This document shows, piece after piece, positions 34,880 through 47,600 of a stretch of 64,000 bases of DNA; position 1 is the stretch's first letter, and every line of letters begins with the position of its first letter. This DNA comes from Henricia sp. BOLD:AAB3569 (Eukaryota > Echinodermata > Asteroidea > Spinulosida > Echinasteridae). The stretch lies in assembly GCA_037783545.1 (NCBI GenBank), contig JBBELK010000164.1, forward strand, positions 1 to 64,000, read 5' to 3'. The position numbers and the translations under genes are program-made. The notes below the pieces were generated by a model. The model searched no databases, was not told where the DNA came from, and saw only the letters and a program-made list of their open reading frames with translations.

Positions 34880-36393
34880 GTACGACAACCCCCACCGCCC
34901 TCACTCGGTAAACAAAAACAAATAAACAAAATGCAGATGGGAAGGGGAATGGTTATTCTTATAGTCGGGACAAAGATATTCAACAATGCCTTCCCAAACT
35001 CCAATGCCTGGTTTGGCTCGATTTTTATGGATTTGTTAAAAACATATACACACGTCACCCTAATCTTCCCATCTCCATCAAACTCCAGCACCTAGTATGG
35101 CTTTGTTAAGTTCTTTGTTCGAACGTTATTTGGTGTTAAGTCTTGCCGAAAATTAACTATGTTTCCAGCATTTTTCATTTCTGCGTTAGAGTTATTTAAC
35201 CATGAGTTTATAATATATTCCTTTTATTATAATGGGTTTCGTCAGGGTTTTGTTTTTCCTTTAAAAAGAAACTTGTATTTTATGTTTATTTAATGCCAAA
35301 ATTCTTCACGTAAATTTCGTTTGGAGAGATTATAGTTCAATGCTCGTTGCATTGTTATATTGTATTTTTTCACAACTGCACATAGCACGTACTGATTATC
35401 TAGAATATCGATCTAAGGGCACTGCATTGGTGTGCTAAAATATGTAAGACTCAATGTGCAATATGATGCGTATGCTGTAACTCGATTTTAACATGATCGT
35501 TTAATTTTCCCCTTATCGAGCTGGAAGTTCTTCAATTTAAAGACATTTTGTTTGGCTATTTTATCGTAGAATGGAATAACATAAAAAATGATTTTGTTTT
35601 TACAATAATTTCCATTTTCTTTTTTTAAGTTAAAAATGTAAACATTCAGCATGAATGAAACAGTCCTGTGTTTATTGATAAATTTACAAGAATTATCAAA
35701 GCATAAATTTTAAATCTAAATTCTGCTGTGAAGGTTTAAAATGCGTTTTGTGTCGTGACAAGAATCAAATACCACAAAACTGTTGTCATGAAATAAATAG
35801 AAAATCCAATGCCTTCACATGCTGTCTTCTAAACAGCTAAAAGTGTCTTAATACACAACTTTTTTTCTTTTCTGTTTTTGTTTTTGTTTTTAACTCAAAA
35901 GATACCTGCAATATTATTAAGTTGCTACAGTCATATAGCTTTCCTAAAATGGTTATGGGTCGTTTTGTTGACTATTCTGTTTCATGATATTTGCATTTGC
36001 ACAATTGTAAATATTACAGTTAATACACTTAAAATTGTATCTTTTTGTTCGTTTGTATTAACCGCATTGCATCTCATATTCTGCTCAGAAAAGTTACATT
36101 TAAAGTTTTTATTTTTCAGTGTTACACAGTATAAGCACTGGTGAGTTAAGAGGTAGCCATTTTATTTGACTTTTGTGCAATACGCAAAACAGTATGTATA
36201 CTATTTAGTCTCAGGTGATGGGTTACCATGGTGACATAGAAAGTGACCATGTGACAGGGCCGGCAGTCTGTGCAACTCTGTAGTGCATTTTCCACATGAG
36301 AATCTTTCGTTAGTTTTATAAACGGAAATCTTTCATTATTTTTGGGGAATGCAAACGGAGGAAATTAAAAAACACTTTGGCTGTAAAATGTGG

Positions 36394-37030
36394 TATATAG
36401 TAAACTCTTGTTAAAACACTCCCTAGTGATACATACATAAAGCTCTTTCCGATATAAAGTTTCTTTTTATAGCAACCAATCGTTACTCTATCAGGGGTCG
36501 AAATTAAACTGAAGTTCAGGCTGGTCAGAAGGACCAGTAGATTAGAGAACTCTACAGGTCCTGCTGAAAATTTGGTGGTCCACTGGTGCTTTTCAAAATG
36601 GCAAGGAGATACTGCAACACTTTCTGGTTTAAGGTCATTGAGTTCAGGATGGATGGGATTTCGTTTTGATCCAACACTGTGTCAGTCTGGAGAGATTGGA
36701 AATGTAGTTATCTGAAAATGTCTAAAGCGATCAGGGATTGTTTGTGGTAGCCAGGAATTCTTTGCATTGAGTAAGAAATGTTTACTTTGGATTAGACGCA
36801 TCAGAGAATGTTTCCATGAGTCAGTAAATGTTTTCACTGGTCTATCGGACCAGTGTTTTTGACAGATCTAGTGGTCCTTCTGATTTTTCACTGGTCTTGG
36901 ACCACAGGACCTGTGTTAATTTCGACCCCTGCTCTGTCCACTGTGTATGTATTGGTTGCTACGCGTTCTGGACATAAGGCTTGCATTACATGTAGTTCGG
37001 TCCCTATAAATAATGAGAGTTTACTGTATA
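36394..37030. mobile_element. MITE, family N copy 1, split by a nested element
   Basis: The outer ends (TATAGTAAACTCTTGTTAAA and GAGAGTTTACTGTATA) are those of the intact small element at 61825-61992. The middle is interrupted by a second element, 36493-36930. Confidence 0.75.
36493..36930. mobile_element. nested element, ACTGGTCC-rich
   Basis: Ends AGGGGTCGAAATTAA and TTAATTTCGACCCCT. The interior has repeated ACTGGTC / GACCAGT words. A diverged relative with the same ACTGGTCC text lies near 60834-61081. Confidence 0.75.
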
Positions 37031-37794
37031 TACACATTTAGAACTCATTTACATGAGTGCAGCGACAGTGATTGCTATCTGTAGAATAGAAACCTATGAT
37101 CGTTTTCTATCTTTTGCGAGGAGTACGAGGCAAAAGTACAAGAAAAATTTCCTATTTTTCTGTAAGCAAGGTACTTTTAAAAGAGTTGTAAAGTTATGTA
37201 CAGATATTAACAACTTAAATAAAAATTTGATACGGTTTTTGTTTTTTGTTCACTTTTTGAGAATCACGCTAGTTTTTAAAGAGAAATGAAACAGCACAAA
37301 GGCACTATTTTGTAAAGTAATTTGTACGGTGTGCTATAGGGGTGCATGTTAGCCAAATGTGGCATTGTTATTTACTCATTTTGTATTTTAAAGGAAACTT
37401 TTTCCGGTCATGTTTTAAGTGAAAGAAAGGGTTTTATGTTTATGATTGTTGTCAAAGATTAATAGTTTTATTGGACACTATTGTATGTTTAACCCTTGTT
37501 CTCAAATTATATAGAAAAAAGACATTTATAAACTGAACCAAATGTTAGAATTTTATGCCAGATATTTAACCCCCAAATCACATATTACACATGTGAAAAA
37601 TATTCCACACACTAATTCTTATACATGTAGTTACTTTACGGTGCAACTTTTTAGCACAGGCTTTTTTGTGGTTCGTCAGAAATATTTTAAATTCACAACT
37701 TACATTAAAATGACAGGCATTTTGCATATTCTTTTGGTATTTTGCATATACCAAAACCTATAACAGTGACCGATGTGTACACACCTTTTATTTC

Positions 37795-37942
37795 TATAGA
37801 GCTTTTGCACCGGCAGCCATGACAGGGGGCAGGTTTTCTTATTTAAATGATGTAAAAATAGAACCACAAAGCACCTACTCATGCATGACACATGGTAACA
37901 ATGTGACTGCCCCCTGTCATGGCCGCCGTGCAAAGGCTCTAT
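37795..37942. mobile_element. MITE, family J copy 1
   Basis: Ends TATAGAGCTTTTGCACCGGC and the inverse GCCGTGCAAAGGCTCTATA; then CATGACAGGGGGCAG and its inverse CTGCCCCCTGTCATG. TA at both outer edges fits a TA target duplication. Same family as 51197-51344. Confidence 0.85.
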
Positions 37943-38818
37943 AGTCCAGCTTTGTGAATTACGGCCATTGTTGGACGTTGGTGTTTGCGGTCAAAATTCC
38001 CACAATTAATGGGAAATTTTGAAACATCCATTGTTAGATTTTACACTGATCATTCTTAAATATCGTTGGACTGGTTTAATTTTATTAAAATCTTACCAGC
38101 AGGCAGAGGTTCAGCCATAAAGTCATGTAGCTTTATTCTGGACAGTAAATTCCTGATAGATGCATACTATATTGTTAATTATACATGAAACGTCCAAAAA
38201 TATTTACAGGTTGATTGATAAGTCAAAAGAGTTAGATTGGGTTTCATATGATCATATGTTCACTGTATAATTATTGTAGAATTTTGATGGAACAATCTTT
38301 ATGTAACAATACATGTATTTATTTTACGGAACCTTCCTTTCGCTCGTTAAACAAAATTTGCCTTTATTTATTAAGAGAAAACAAGTTTGTATTTCATGTT
38401 CTCGAATCTTCAGCATATTTTATTTCAACTCATTAATTTCTGAAATTTGTGTCCAAAAAGTTTGCTAAAACAGTTTATGCCTTGCATGTTTTACAGTTTC
38501 CACTTTTTAACATTTTTGCTATGACTTTTGTGGAATTTTTCTACAACACAAGATTTACGAGATTTTAAAGTTCGATTTTGAAAGAGAAATGTTAGGTGCA
38601 GTTTTTGCACTTTTTTTCCCTCTCATTTTCCATTTATGTACAGCCTAATTAGTAGGCTTTGAGTTCTTAACTTTCAAGAGAATATTTATTTATTGGTTAC
38701 ACGTAGAAGTTGTTCGTGTTATTTATTTAATGATATTAATTAATGCACATTTCTTTGAGAAAATGGCACTCGATATTTGAGACTTGGGTTTATTATCATA
38801 AACGTTTATGAAGAAGTG

Positions 38819-38824
38819 AATAAA
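38819..38824 (+). terminator. candidate poly(A) signal of NOL4L-like gene
   Basis: AATAAA followed after 12 bases by ATTAAAG and a T-rich stretch. It is the last strong signal before the convergent MECR gene. Confidence 0.45.
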
Positions 38825-38900
38825 GTTGGAATTAAAGTCTCACATATTTCTTTTTGTGACATGTCTTCTTTGAGTGGAACTTCCCCGACATAAAAAAAAA

Positions 38901-39385
38901 GTTCACTCCCGAAATGCATAGTTCCGATTTTGCCCAGTTAACCCCGCCCCCTTGGACATTGTTGCTATGGCTCACACGCTATCGTCAAAAATGGTGACAC
39001 ACAACGCACATGGGACTTTCAACGGAAAGCACAGATTTATTGAAGAAAACTCAAAGGTATTCATGTTTCAGGGTCAACAGTTATCTTTAAGAACACACTG
39101 AGTAAAGGGCCAGTAATACAGGGATGTCATATCATGACATACGTGCTTTCTTACCTTTGAACAACGAAACCACCGGCCTTGAAACCAAAAATTCACCCCG
39201 ATCGTCGCATACAACACTGTACAAATTGTATAGGGCCGGCAGAACATATCGCGTGATCATGTTGTTGTGAACGTACAGTGCACTTTGACCTACATGTATG
39301 TGGGTGACATCTGCTAGCTCTGTTGTGATTGGTCGGCGGGTTCGGTTGATTGACAGGTCGGAACTATGCATTGGGACATGAAGTG
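38901..39385. mobile_element. foldback element between NOL4L and MECR 3' ends
   Basis: Left GTTCACTCCCGAAATGCATA followed by GTTCCGA; right TCGGAACTATGCATTGGGAC. A CG-containing centre (ATTGGTCGGCGGGTTCGG on the right, AACCCCGCCCCC on the left) extends the pairing loosely. It lies between the converging gene ends. Confidence 0.65.
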
Positions 39386-39628
39386 CCCCAAAATTTATGG
39401 ACGATATGAAAAGATGGTCCAAAACAGAATGGGATGTTTCTGACAAGTATTCTCTAAATATTTTGTATTATGCTGTAATTTACTGACAAAGATATTATTA
39501 TGATGAGCCATGCTGTCAGACCATTCTGGCACAACTCTCACACATGCACACGGGGAAACATGGCTCATCACCAGTTATATAATCTTTTATATAATCTTTT
39601 TAATAATCTGTTACCTTGGTAAAAATCT

Positions 39629-42600
39629 TCAACTCTGGAAGGTAAGTATCTGTTTCTGGGATGTGTAGGGCTTCAGGCAGGCATTAAGGGCTGATGCATA
39701 GTCGGACAATGGCACCAATCTGTGGTTTGGCGCCCTCAATTGCCCAGACCTCCCCCATTGACAGAGCTGTTCAATCATCTGCTTGGCCTCATCAGCTTAA
39801 CAATAATTGGAAAATATGATACATGTAGTTACTCAAACTAAAAGAGCGTGTCCAGTTCACATTTTTTAAACCCACCTTTTTCCCAGGGGTGTTGAGATTT
39901 TTAAACCATAACACTCATATTTTTCTTATTACCATTCTGAAATTTCACATTCTCAATAAATGCAAAACACTGATGTTTTGGAAATTAATTTATCTGGTTC
40001 AATAAAGCACTGCACTGTTTACACCAACCTCTTTAGCTTCCACATCGAAATTGGAGATTGCAAATTTCCTGTTTTCTTCCAATGGATAGTATTTTGGGGA
40101 GGATTTTATATGATTTTTAGGTTAAAACGAAATCCATTTTCTGGAAAAATCTGAACACACTCCCCTTTAAAGTGACATGAAATTGAGCGAACAAAGCGAA
40201 TTTGTACAAATCGTGATGTGAACCGGAGCCGCCGGATTAAAGTACCAGTGCTCCACCAACTAAGCCGCATTGAGCCATCTTGCCCCAAATTTTTAAGAAA
40301 TTTGATTCGCAAGTACTATTAATAAGCTTCATGAAATGTGATTGGACACTTACTATTTGCGTTCTTCTCATGCCACCTCGTCATCCAATGGCCAACAAAT
40401 TTGATATTGTTGAATATTAATGAGCCAGTAGGCACCATGACTGGCTGTTGGGACATTCCTCCGTAAGTGACAACAGTGCCGCCAGGTCTACAGACAAAAA
40501 CAGAATAAAAGGATTGATTTTGTCTATTGGATGTGACATGTTCTATAAATTACATGTATTTTTGTATTTTTTTAACCCCCTATGGAAAATCATGTACAAA
40601 TTGGAGGATTTTGTACCATTAGGGTTAATTACCGGTAATAAAACTTTCCAAAGCCTACTTGGTAAAACAGATGCCGTGGGCTGGACTGACTTTTGCCAAT
40701 AGAGGGTGCTCTTTCTATGAGCATGTATACAGAAATTGAGAATGGGACATTTGATCATGCAGATTTTGAGCCAGGCCTCGAGACTTGGGACTCGAGTCAA
40801 CTCGAGTCCCGATTGTCACTGACTTGACTTGAGACTTGAACCTCAAATAAAATTACTTAAGACTTGAACCTCAAATGACTTGACTTGAGACTCGAACCTC
40901 AAATGACTTGACTTGACACAGATTTTTTTACTCGCGGCTGCCAAAAATAAAATTGAACTTTTAAGCTTTTTTTTGTCATTTTCAGGACCGAATTGTATTT
41001 CAGCACTACAGAAACCTAAACTTTGTTTTAACTTGGAGCATTCTTCGCCAGAGCAACAAAAATACCCTACACGAATGCAAGTTTCAGCATTTAGACACAT
41101 TTTGAAAATAGCTTGAACAAATTTACTGTCGTTTGAACCGACTTGACCAATATGTCTGACTTGACTTGGCATTGGTGTCAAATGACTTGACTTGACTTGG
41201 GACTTGAAGGCAGTTTGATTTGATTTGACTTGGGACTCGAGCAGAGGAAGACTCATTACAACCCTATATTGAGCCATCAAATGTATGCAGCAATGGACTG
41301 TATATGAATATTATTGGTTTGATCTGATGGAGGTACATATTAACCCAAAGATACTTACTCAAGTGCTTTGACCAATGCTATTATTGCACTTTTGCCACCA
41401 ACAGCATTCAATGCAAGCTTGGGTTTTGGCAGTTCCTGAAAAAGAAAGAAAAGTTTCACAAATTTGTTTTATTCAGATTGCACTGTAAATCGTCGCAAAG
41501 CTGACATAGTGACGAATATGCAATGGCTTTAACACTGCATATTCGCCACTATGTCAGCTTTGCGACGAAATATGTGTACTAACGAAATTATGTTGATAAA
41601 AATCATTATCGTTGCTTTGTTCAGCTTGTTTTTACTATCTACTTACTTTGAGAATACCTGCATCTTTTCCTCTTAGCGATTCCTCTGTAACAACGGCCGT
41701 TGCTCCCAAATCTTCCAACTGGGATTTTAAATCCTCAAGATCGGGCCTAATCATAAACAAAAGGAAAGTATTACTTATAAAAACCACGGCAAAATTCAGA
41801 GTGGCAGGATTTAATTTTTAAATTAACAAAAACTAGATGAATTTCATATATAAATGATCGAATTAAAATTTGAGTTTATGACATTAATATTAAGGCTAAA
41901 TTGGCAGAGCACTAGTACGTAAATGATCGAATTAAAATTTGAGTTTATGACATTAATATTAAGGCTAAATTGGCAGAGCACTAGTACGTAACTGAAGACT
42001 CGGGGTTTGAATAACAGATTTGCTTATTAGTTTAGACAAAATATGAATAAATAAAATAAAATTAAAATCAAACTCAAACAACTTTCCAGCAATTTTTAAA
42101 GAGAATATGGAATTGCTCCTCAATACCTTTTTAGCACAGCTCAGATTTGACTCACCTGTCTCGGACAATGTTGATTGTCCTAATACCTCTTGCAGCTGCA
42201 ATTTGAATGACGGCCTGCCCAGCACCACTATTTGCAGCATTCTGAATCACACAGTTTCCTGTATAAAAATAAACAATTCTGATACCATATCACGTCATAT
42301 TTTTCTCATTACCATTCTGAAATTTCACGCCTTCAATCTGGATATTTCCCAAGGATATATCGTAAAAAAACACTGTTTGAAAAACCAATATTATTTGGAA
42401 TCTAAGCAGGGCAGTGAATACATCGCCCCGTTTTCTTCCATATCAAATTTGGAGATTGGATTGCATTTGAGCATCCAAAAGATTCTACATGTTGCCATTA
42501 ACTGCCTAGTTTTAGAACAGTAGAGGGCAGCATGTACTTTGCACAGCAAATGAATTAACACAATGTTTTGTTTTTTACATGTGAGCTTTGTCCATTTTAA

Positions 42601-44411
42601 AAAGTACCTGGCTGTAAATCCACAAAATCTGCCAGCATGCGGTAGGCGGTGCAGCTGTTGACTTTCAGGGTAGCTGCAATTAAAAGGGGCGTGTCTTCAG
42701 GCACCACCATGACATGATCGACAGGGCATACAAGATGGCTTCTCCATGTTCCTTTGAACAGCAAAAATACAAAAAAAAATCACATTTAATATATTAATAC
42801 AACTAAGAGCATTTGAACAACAAATGCTCTAAGTTACATCAAACATATTCTTTTACATTTGTAAAAACTTTGTAACTGAATATAGCAAACAACGAATATC
42901 AATACATCTGTCTTTACCTAATGTATTAACTGCTGCTATGACCCTGTCACCCGTTTTAACCTCAGATACTTGTTCTCCGACCTCTACAACCTCTCCTACA
43001 CCTTCAAAACCACCAACAGCTGGAAGTGATGGCTTGATGGGATAGACGCCTGTGAAATATTTGGGATAAAATACTTGTTAAGCAAATAATAGTTTCAAAA
43101 AACTCAATCTCCAAATAAAGGGCAAAGGTTTCTGTCAATTTAAGCATGTTATTTTTTCAAATTTATGCCAACAAAAGAGCAAAATTTAGCAGTGAAAGTT
43201 ATAAAGTATTTACATGTACTTGAAAAAAAAAAGACTCAGATTTTCTTCACAATAAAAAGACTTCTGGGTTAAACTCTTTCAAAAATTTGTCCCGAATTTT
43301 ACCTTGTATGGAGTTGATATCTGATGGGTTAATTGGAGAAGCAAGCATCTTTATCTTGACGGATCTGCCATCAACAGTAGTTGGTAAGTCAGTCTCTGCA
43401 AATCTATCGAAAACAATGAAAATTAACGTTAGTTGACCATGGCTTCAAAACACGAAACTGACTAATAAAAAAAAAAAAAAAAAAACCCCTTGTTTTCTTT
43501 TTTTAAAATCACTTTCCCACTCATAATTTTACTAGCCTAAATCTGCACTTACTGATGATGCTTAAGTTGAAGACTAGGTAATTTTTAATTTAAAAAATTA
43601 TAATATACGCTCTGTAAACTTCTCAATTCTCACCCGTTCATATCTTATAATTAAAAATATAACGGTAATTATTTGTTTGTATACATTAAACAAAGATTTT
43701 AAGGAAATTACCTCCATCATCCAATTTTAAGATCGACTTCACACTTATTTCTGAGATAACTGAATCATAAAATTACTGCAGAGAGTATTAAATAGACAAG
43801 ATCACGGCGCGAGTTCTCCGTGCGTACGTAAGCGCTACAATAGAGGGCACTGCGTGTGCACGTAAAATGGTTCATCTTGTGCACTAACTGAATGCAATGT
43901 CATTTTTCTTTAGAAAAGCAACATTTGCGACAAACAAATTTAAGTGCATGTGGAAAGTATCTCTTACTACAATTGGATTACATTATCTGTTGATCATGTC
44001 GATTCCAGGAGGTAATTTCCTTAAAAAATCTTTGAAGACTTTGTTCAAAAAACTTCAATGTATATGAAAAAAATACCATCATAACATACACATGTAATTA
44101 CTGTCAGGAAATGGGGGCGAAGTGGCAATGGTGCAAAATGGTGCGGGGCGAAAATGGGGCGAAGTGGAGTGGGGCAGCCGAAAATGCAAAACAAACTGGC
44201 GCACCGCCCGCCTGCCGCGCCATCGTCTTCGAGACTAAATTGGCAGCCAACACACTTACTTGACAACCTTTAAAGGGTCACCATATTCAGCATAAACAAG
44301 AGCCCTTGCCTTTCCGTCGTCACACCAATGTCTTTTCGTCCCATATATCGCCAAAAAGGAGCAACATTTTGAAGAGAACAAATGTCGCAAATTTACCATG
44401 GGCGCAGACAT
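39629..44411 (-). CDS. MECR: mitochondrial trans-2-enoyl-CoA reductase
   Basis: The enzyme reduces trans-2-enoyl thioesters with NADPH in the last step of mitochondrial fatty-acid synthesis. Nine exons on the minus strand: 44411-44260, 43403-43303, 43049-42918, 42751-42608, 42258-42156, 41746-41647, 41435-41359, 40487-40354, 39795-39629 (stop TGA). The GT/AG ends and phases all fit; the product is 369 aa (human 373). Residues 1-33 are a basic, acid-poor leader with [15 protein letters not shown], as expected for mitochondrial import. Family blocks: [14 protein letters not shown], with Tyr87 at the place of the catalytic Tyr; [17 protein letters not shown]; the nucleotide-binding [59 protein letters not shown]. 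The start chosen is the ATG before this leader. The same frame is open upstream but runs into the PRIM2 promoter. Confidence 0.95.
39841..40170. mobile_element. MITE, family L copy 3
   Basis: Left AAAGAGCGTGTCCAGTTCAC and right CTGAACACACTCCCCTTTAA. It contains TTATTACCATTCTGAAATTTC, shared with 42280-42470 and 52375-52698. In a MECR intron. Confidence 0.7.
40770..41270. repeat. GACTTGACTTG low-complexity foldback
   Basis: Repeats of ACTTGACTTGAGACTTGAAC and variants at both sides (40770-40920 and 41130-41245). The outer word ACTTGGGACTCGAG occurs at both edges. The centre is non-repetitive. The 145-codon minus frame across it is a by-product of the repeat. In a MECR intron. Confidence 0.65.
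41491..41567. repeat. 77-bp near-perfect hairpin
   Basis: Two 32-bp arms with a single mismatch (CGTCGCAAAGCTGACATAGT... against its inverse) around a 13-base loop ATGGCTTTAACAC. In a MECR intron between the exons 41435 and 41647. It may be a young micro-foldback transposon or, less likely, a small-RNA precursor. Confidence 0.8.
41852..41989. repeat. exact 69-bp tandem duplication
   Basis: Two identical units (41852-41920 and 41921-41989), each from AAATGATCGAATTAAAATTT to GCAGAGCACTAGTACGT. The lack of any mismatch indicates a recent event or an assembly artefact. In a MECR intron. Confidence 0.9.
42280..42470. mobile_element. MITE, family L copy 4 (partial)
   Basis: ATACCATATCACGTCATATT, then TTCTCATTACCATTCTGAAA and GGATATTTCCCAAGGATAT follow the order seen in 52375-52698. 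The ends are not intact. In a MECR intron. Confidence 0.5.
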
Positions 44412-44669
44412 CTTGGAATAGTTAATTTGTTTGCGCAAAAACTCTCCACTAATTGAAGACATTGACCAATCACAATGCGTGAATGGCTGATAAAGATAGA
44501 AACATGAATATTCAGTAACCTTAAGACACGTGCGAAAACAAAGATCTGGCGCGAAACAAGGGTCCGTTCCAGTTCGATCAGCGATCGAGCAGCGAACCAA
44601 AATCAAAAGTAAAGAAGAGCCACCAAATAATTTGGAAAGATTTGATGGAATCGTAGTTTCTGTAACAAA
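44412..44669. promoter_or_regulatory. bidirectional MECR/PRIM2 promoter
   Basis: Only 258 bp separate the two start codons of the divergent genes MECR (-) and PRIM2 (+), so both promoters must overlap here. Visible sites: CCAAT in GACCAATCACAATG (44466-44470, NF-Y-like), E-box CACGTG (44527-44532), and TGGCGCGAAA (44547-44556), which is the inverse of the E2F consensus TTTCGCGCCA. E2F control is well established for DNA replication genes in animals; its action here is inferred. No TATA box is obvious. Confidence 0.75.
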
Positions 44670-47600
44670 ATGCAGTTCGGAGGAGAAAAGAAAAATGCCT
44701 TTCAAAGGCAGCTGCGAGGGAGAAAAAGTAGGGATCATCGCGGGGTCGGCACAGCGGCCGCGGCCAACTCCTCGCTGTATTCGCACCGATTGCAGTTTTA
44801 CAGGATTCCGCCTACTGACAACATCTCGCTGAATGAATTCGAAGAGCTAGCCATTGCCAGAGTTAAAGGTAAAATACTGGTAAAGAAAAGCAATTTGATG
44901 CCAATATTCCGGAGACTGTATAAAACCTATGAAATGAAAGTGAAATGAAATTAATCATGTCCTTTTAAAAAATGTTCGATGCTAGCCAAATTGTGTTTTT
45001 AATTTGAATATCAAATCTATCATGGAAAAGAAATGGGCAAGAGTTGAGAAGTTGTCGATCAGAAATGTCTTCTTTAAAATAACTCATCAAACGTCGGTAT
45101 TAGTAGATTTTGTGAAATAAAATAATTTTATGAAATTTTTGAAAATGTTAAGATTTTGTGAGGAAACATTTACTAATTTTTCAGCCTGTCTCATAATGTT
45201 TTTCTCCAGTGCTGCGTCATGTGGAACAAGCAGGGCAGAGCTACATCAAAGGCACAGATAAGTACAAGGAATACATGGACAAAGAGCTTCGACATCTAAT
45301 GCCACTGGCAGTAAGAAAGGTACGTACGTATTTCTCCTCCCCATTAACACTCCTTATCAGAGATCTTGACTTAAGATGCAAATTTTCAAGGATTCATCTT
45401 TTTTCCTACTTTTTAGGATCTGAAGGATGATTTTGAGGAGAGAAGAAAGGATCACATTTCCCATTTCATCCTGCGGTTGGCCTATTGTAAATCGTAAGTC
45501 AGTCCTGCCTCTCACATATCTTGTCACCCTAAAAAACATCGGCATTTGTTCTTTCTGAGAAGCACTTCTGATGCTTGCAAAGGGCACTTCCATTATGAAA
45601 TTAAAAACAACTGGACTACTTCTTGTAAATGAGATGCTGTGTTTTGAACCTAACCGTATTTGCCACCTGTTTCTAACGCAGGGAGGATCTTCGACGTTGG
45701 TTCATCACACAGGAAATGGATCTCTTCCGATATCGCTTCTTGAAGGAAACAGATAAGAAAGAGGTTGCACGCTTTCTCCTGGAAAATGACCTGCACTTTA
45801 CTCCGGTATGATTGTTGAATTATTGAAAAACTTGGGTTGTGTTGACTCATTGTGACTTGAGATAAGCCTAATGTCACTCAAGTGCGAATCCTCATGGAAG
45901 CAAACATTTTGCAGAATACCTTGCAACGTGATAATGACCTCGTTGCACATGCTTCGTTGTCCATCGACTAGTTCTCGAATCGCTCTTGCCTTTTATAAAA
46001 CAATCTTCAGAATCCACAAAGTCTACTGAATGCTACTCGTACCAGGAGTTGCGGGGTATTCTGCAATTGTGCTTCCAGGCCTCATGTTCTGCCTTCCACA
46101 TAAACATTTGGCCTAAACTAAAACTTGATTTTCCCCCCTTTTTGAAATTGGAAACTATCTGTGGAATTATTGTAAAATAGTCACAAGATGTTCAGTACTG
46201 ATCGTTTGAGTTTTCTTTTTCAACAGATCCCCGATGAGGAAAAACAGCAAGTAGCCAAGTTCCTGTGTGCCAGTAGCTACAGCATGTCAATGGCGATAGT
46301 CGAACTCATCGATTTCTACAAGGTGAAGGGGGCACTTTGGAAAAGCTGTTTTGCAGACGTTGAATTTATTTATACCAGATAATACCCAGACCATGACATT
46401 AACTGTGGCCAGTGGCCTTGTGCCCTGCTTAGTTGGCCCTGATGCTTCCTCAAGATATAGACTTTCTGAGGCCAACTTGGCCAGCATGCCATATCCCTGG
46501 CCTTGAGCAATGGCCTCATGCCCTGCTGAGTTGGCCTCGATGCCCCTTTAATATATACACGTTCTGAGGCCAACATGCCCTGTCCTCTTAAATTCCATGA
46601 GACTCGTACAAAAGACTTGTCACAACTAACTGTTTTATACAACGAAATGAATAATTCAATTTTTTTTAAATTCAACACAACACGTAAAACTACCTCACAT
46701 GACTTAATTGAGTTCCACGCATGGCTCATTTCTACTGAATTATTTCCAGTCTGTTTTCACAGAATTCTACAAGAAACTCAAATGAAGTTTTTCTTCTTGC
46801 ATTATAGGTGCCGTTTACAGAAGCTCTTGACCTTGTGAAAAACCGGAAGGTGTACATCCACCAAGGCTGGGCGTTTGTCCCTCATAACGACTTGGTCTCC
46901 ATCATCCTAAGTTCATACAGAGCCCACTTGTCCCAAGCACTTGCTGTAAGTTGAAATTTGTCACAAGTCACATGACAGGTCACATGGAGCCCCCTTCCCC
47001 CTGTGTGCAGACATCCCCTTCCCCCTGTGTGCAGACATCCCCTTCCCCAGGTGCACAGGTTCATGGAATTGTTTGGAATATATGAAATGGCCTTTGGGGT
47101 ACAGCGTTGGTCCAAAAATATTGAGACTTTTTGGAGGTGGCCCTGGGGGCTAACGTTGATCGCTGAATTAGCGAGTATTCCATTTAAGCAAATCATGCTT
47201 TGCGCGATGAGGTATTGTTACGTCATTTCGCTTGCGGGCTATTCGTATACAAAAATGTCTATTGGTGTTCAGCCCCAACAGCAGACCGATCACTAAACTT
47301 GGCAACCGAAACTTTAGGGGGTGCAGGCTTTACGCACACGCTCCCTCGCTCAAATGCCAGGAGTTGGAGTTCCGCTTTCATGAAAGTCGCACCCTCCCCC
47401 TATCCCAGTCCCAAACCAGCCTACGCTTATGCACTGTTAATATCTCGTGCAGGTAACAGCAAGAAGCATTCCACATCTCGAAGAGGATGATCGCCTACTG
47501 CCAATGCTCAACCAGCTCAGCAAGCAGTATCTAGGACAGAACTACAGTAACGGAAAATCAAACATGGGAAAGATAGATCTTAAAGACATAGATGCAGTGA

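Larger units (their letters stand above)
34880..38845 (+). other. NOL4L-like 3' UTR (inferred)
   Basis: After the stop at 34879 the DNA is U/A-rich in the sense strand with no coding exon. Candidate poly(A) signals are AATAAA at 35792-35797 (short form) and AATAAA at 38819-38824 (long form, followed by ATTAAAG). The long form would be about 3.9 kb and would include two transposon insertions, 36394-37030 and 37795-37942. The extent is inference. Confidence 0.45.

Noticed and set aside
40843..41280. 145-codon minus-strand frame
   Set aside because: Produced by the GACTTGACTTG repeat; lies in a MECR intron.
43307..43404. Alternative MECR exon start at the TTTGCAG acceptor (around 43397)
   Set aside because: It gives an immediate stop in the phase required by exon 1; the acceptor GATAG at 43404-43405 keeps the frame and gives the expected residues.
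44412..44786. Upstream in-frame extension of the MECR first exon
   Set aside because: It would run through the promoter and into PRIM2 exon 1 on the other strand. The ATG at 44411 directly precedes a good mitochondrial leader.
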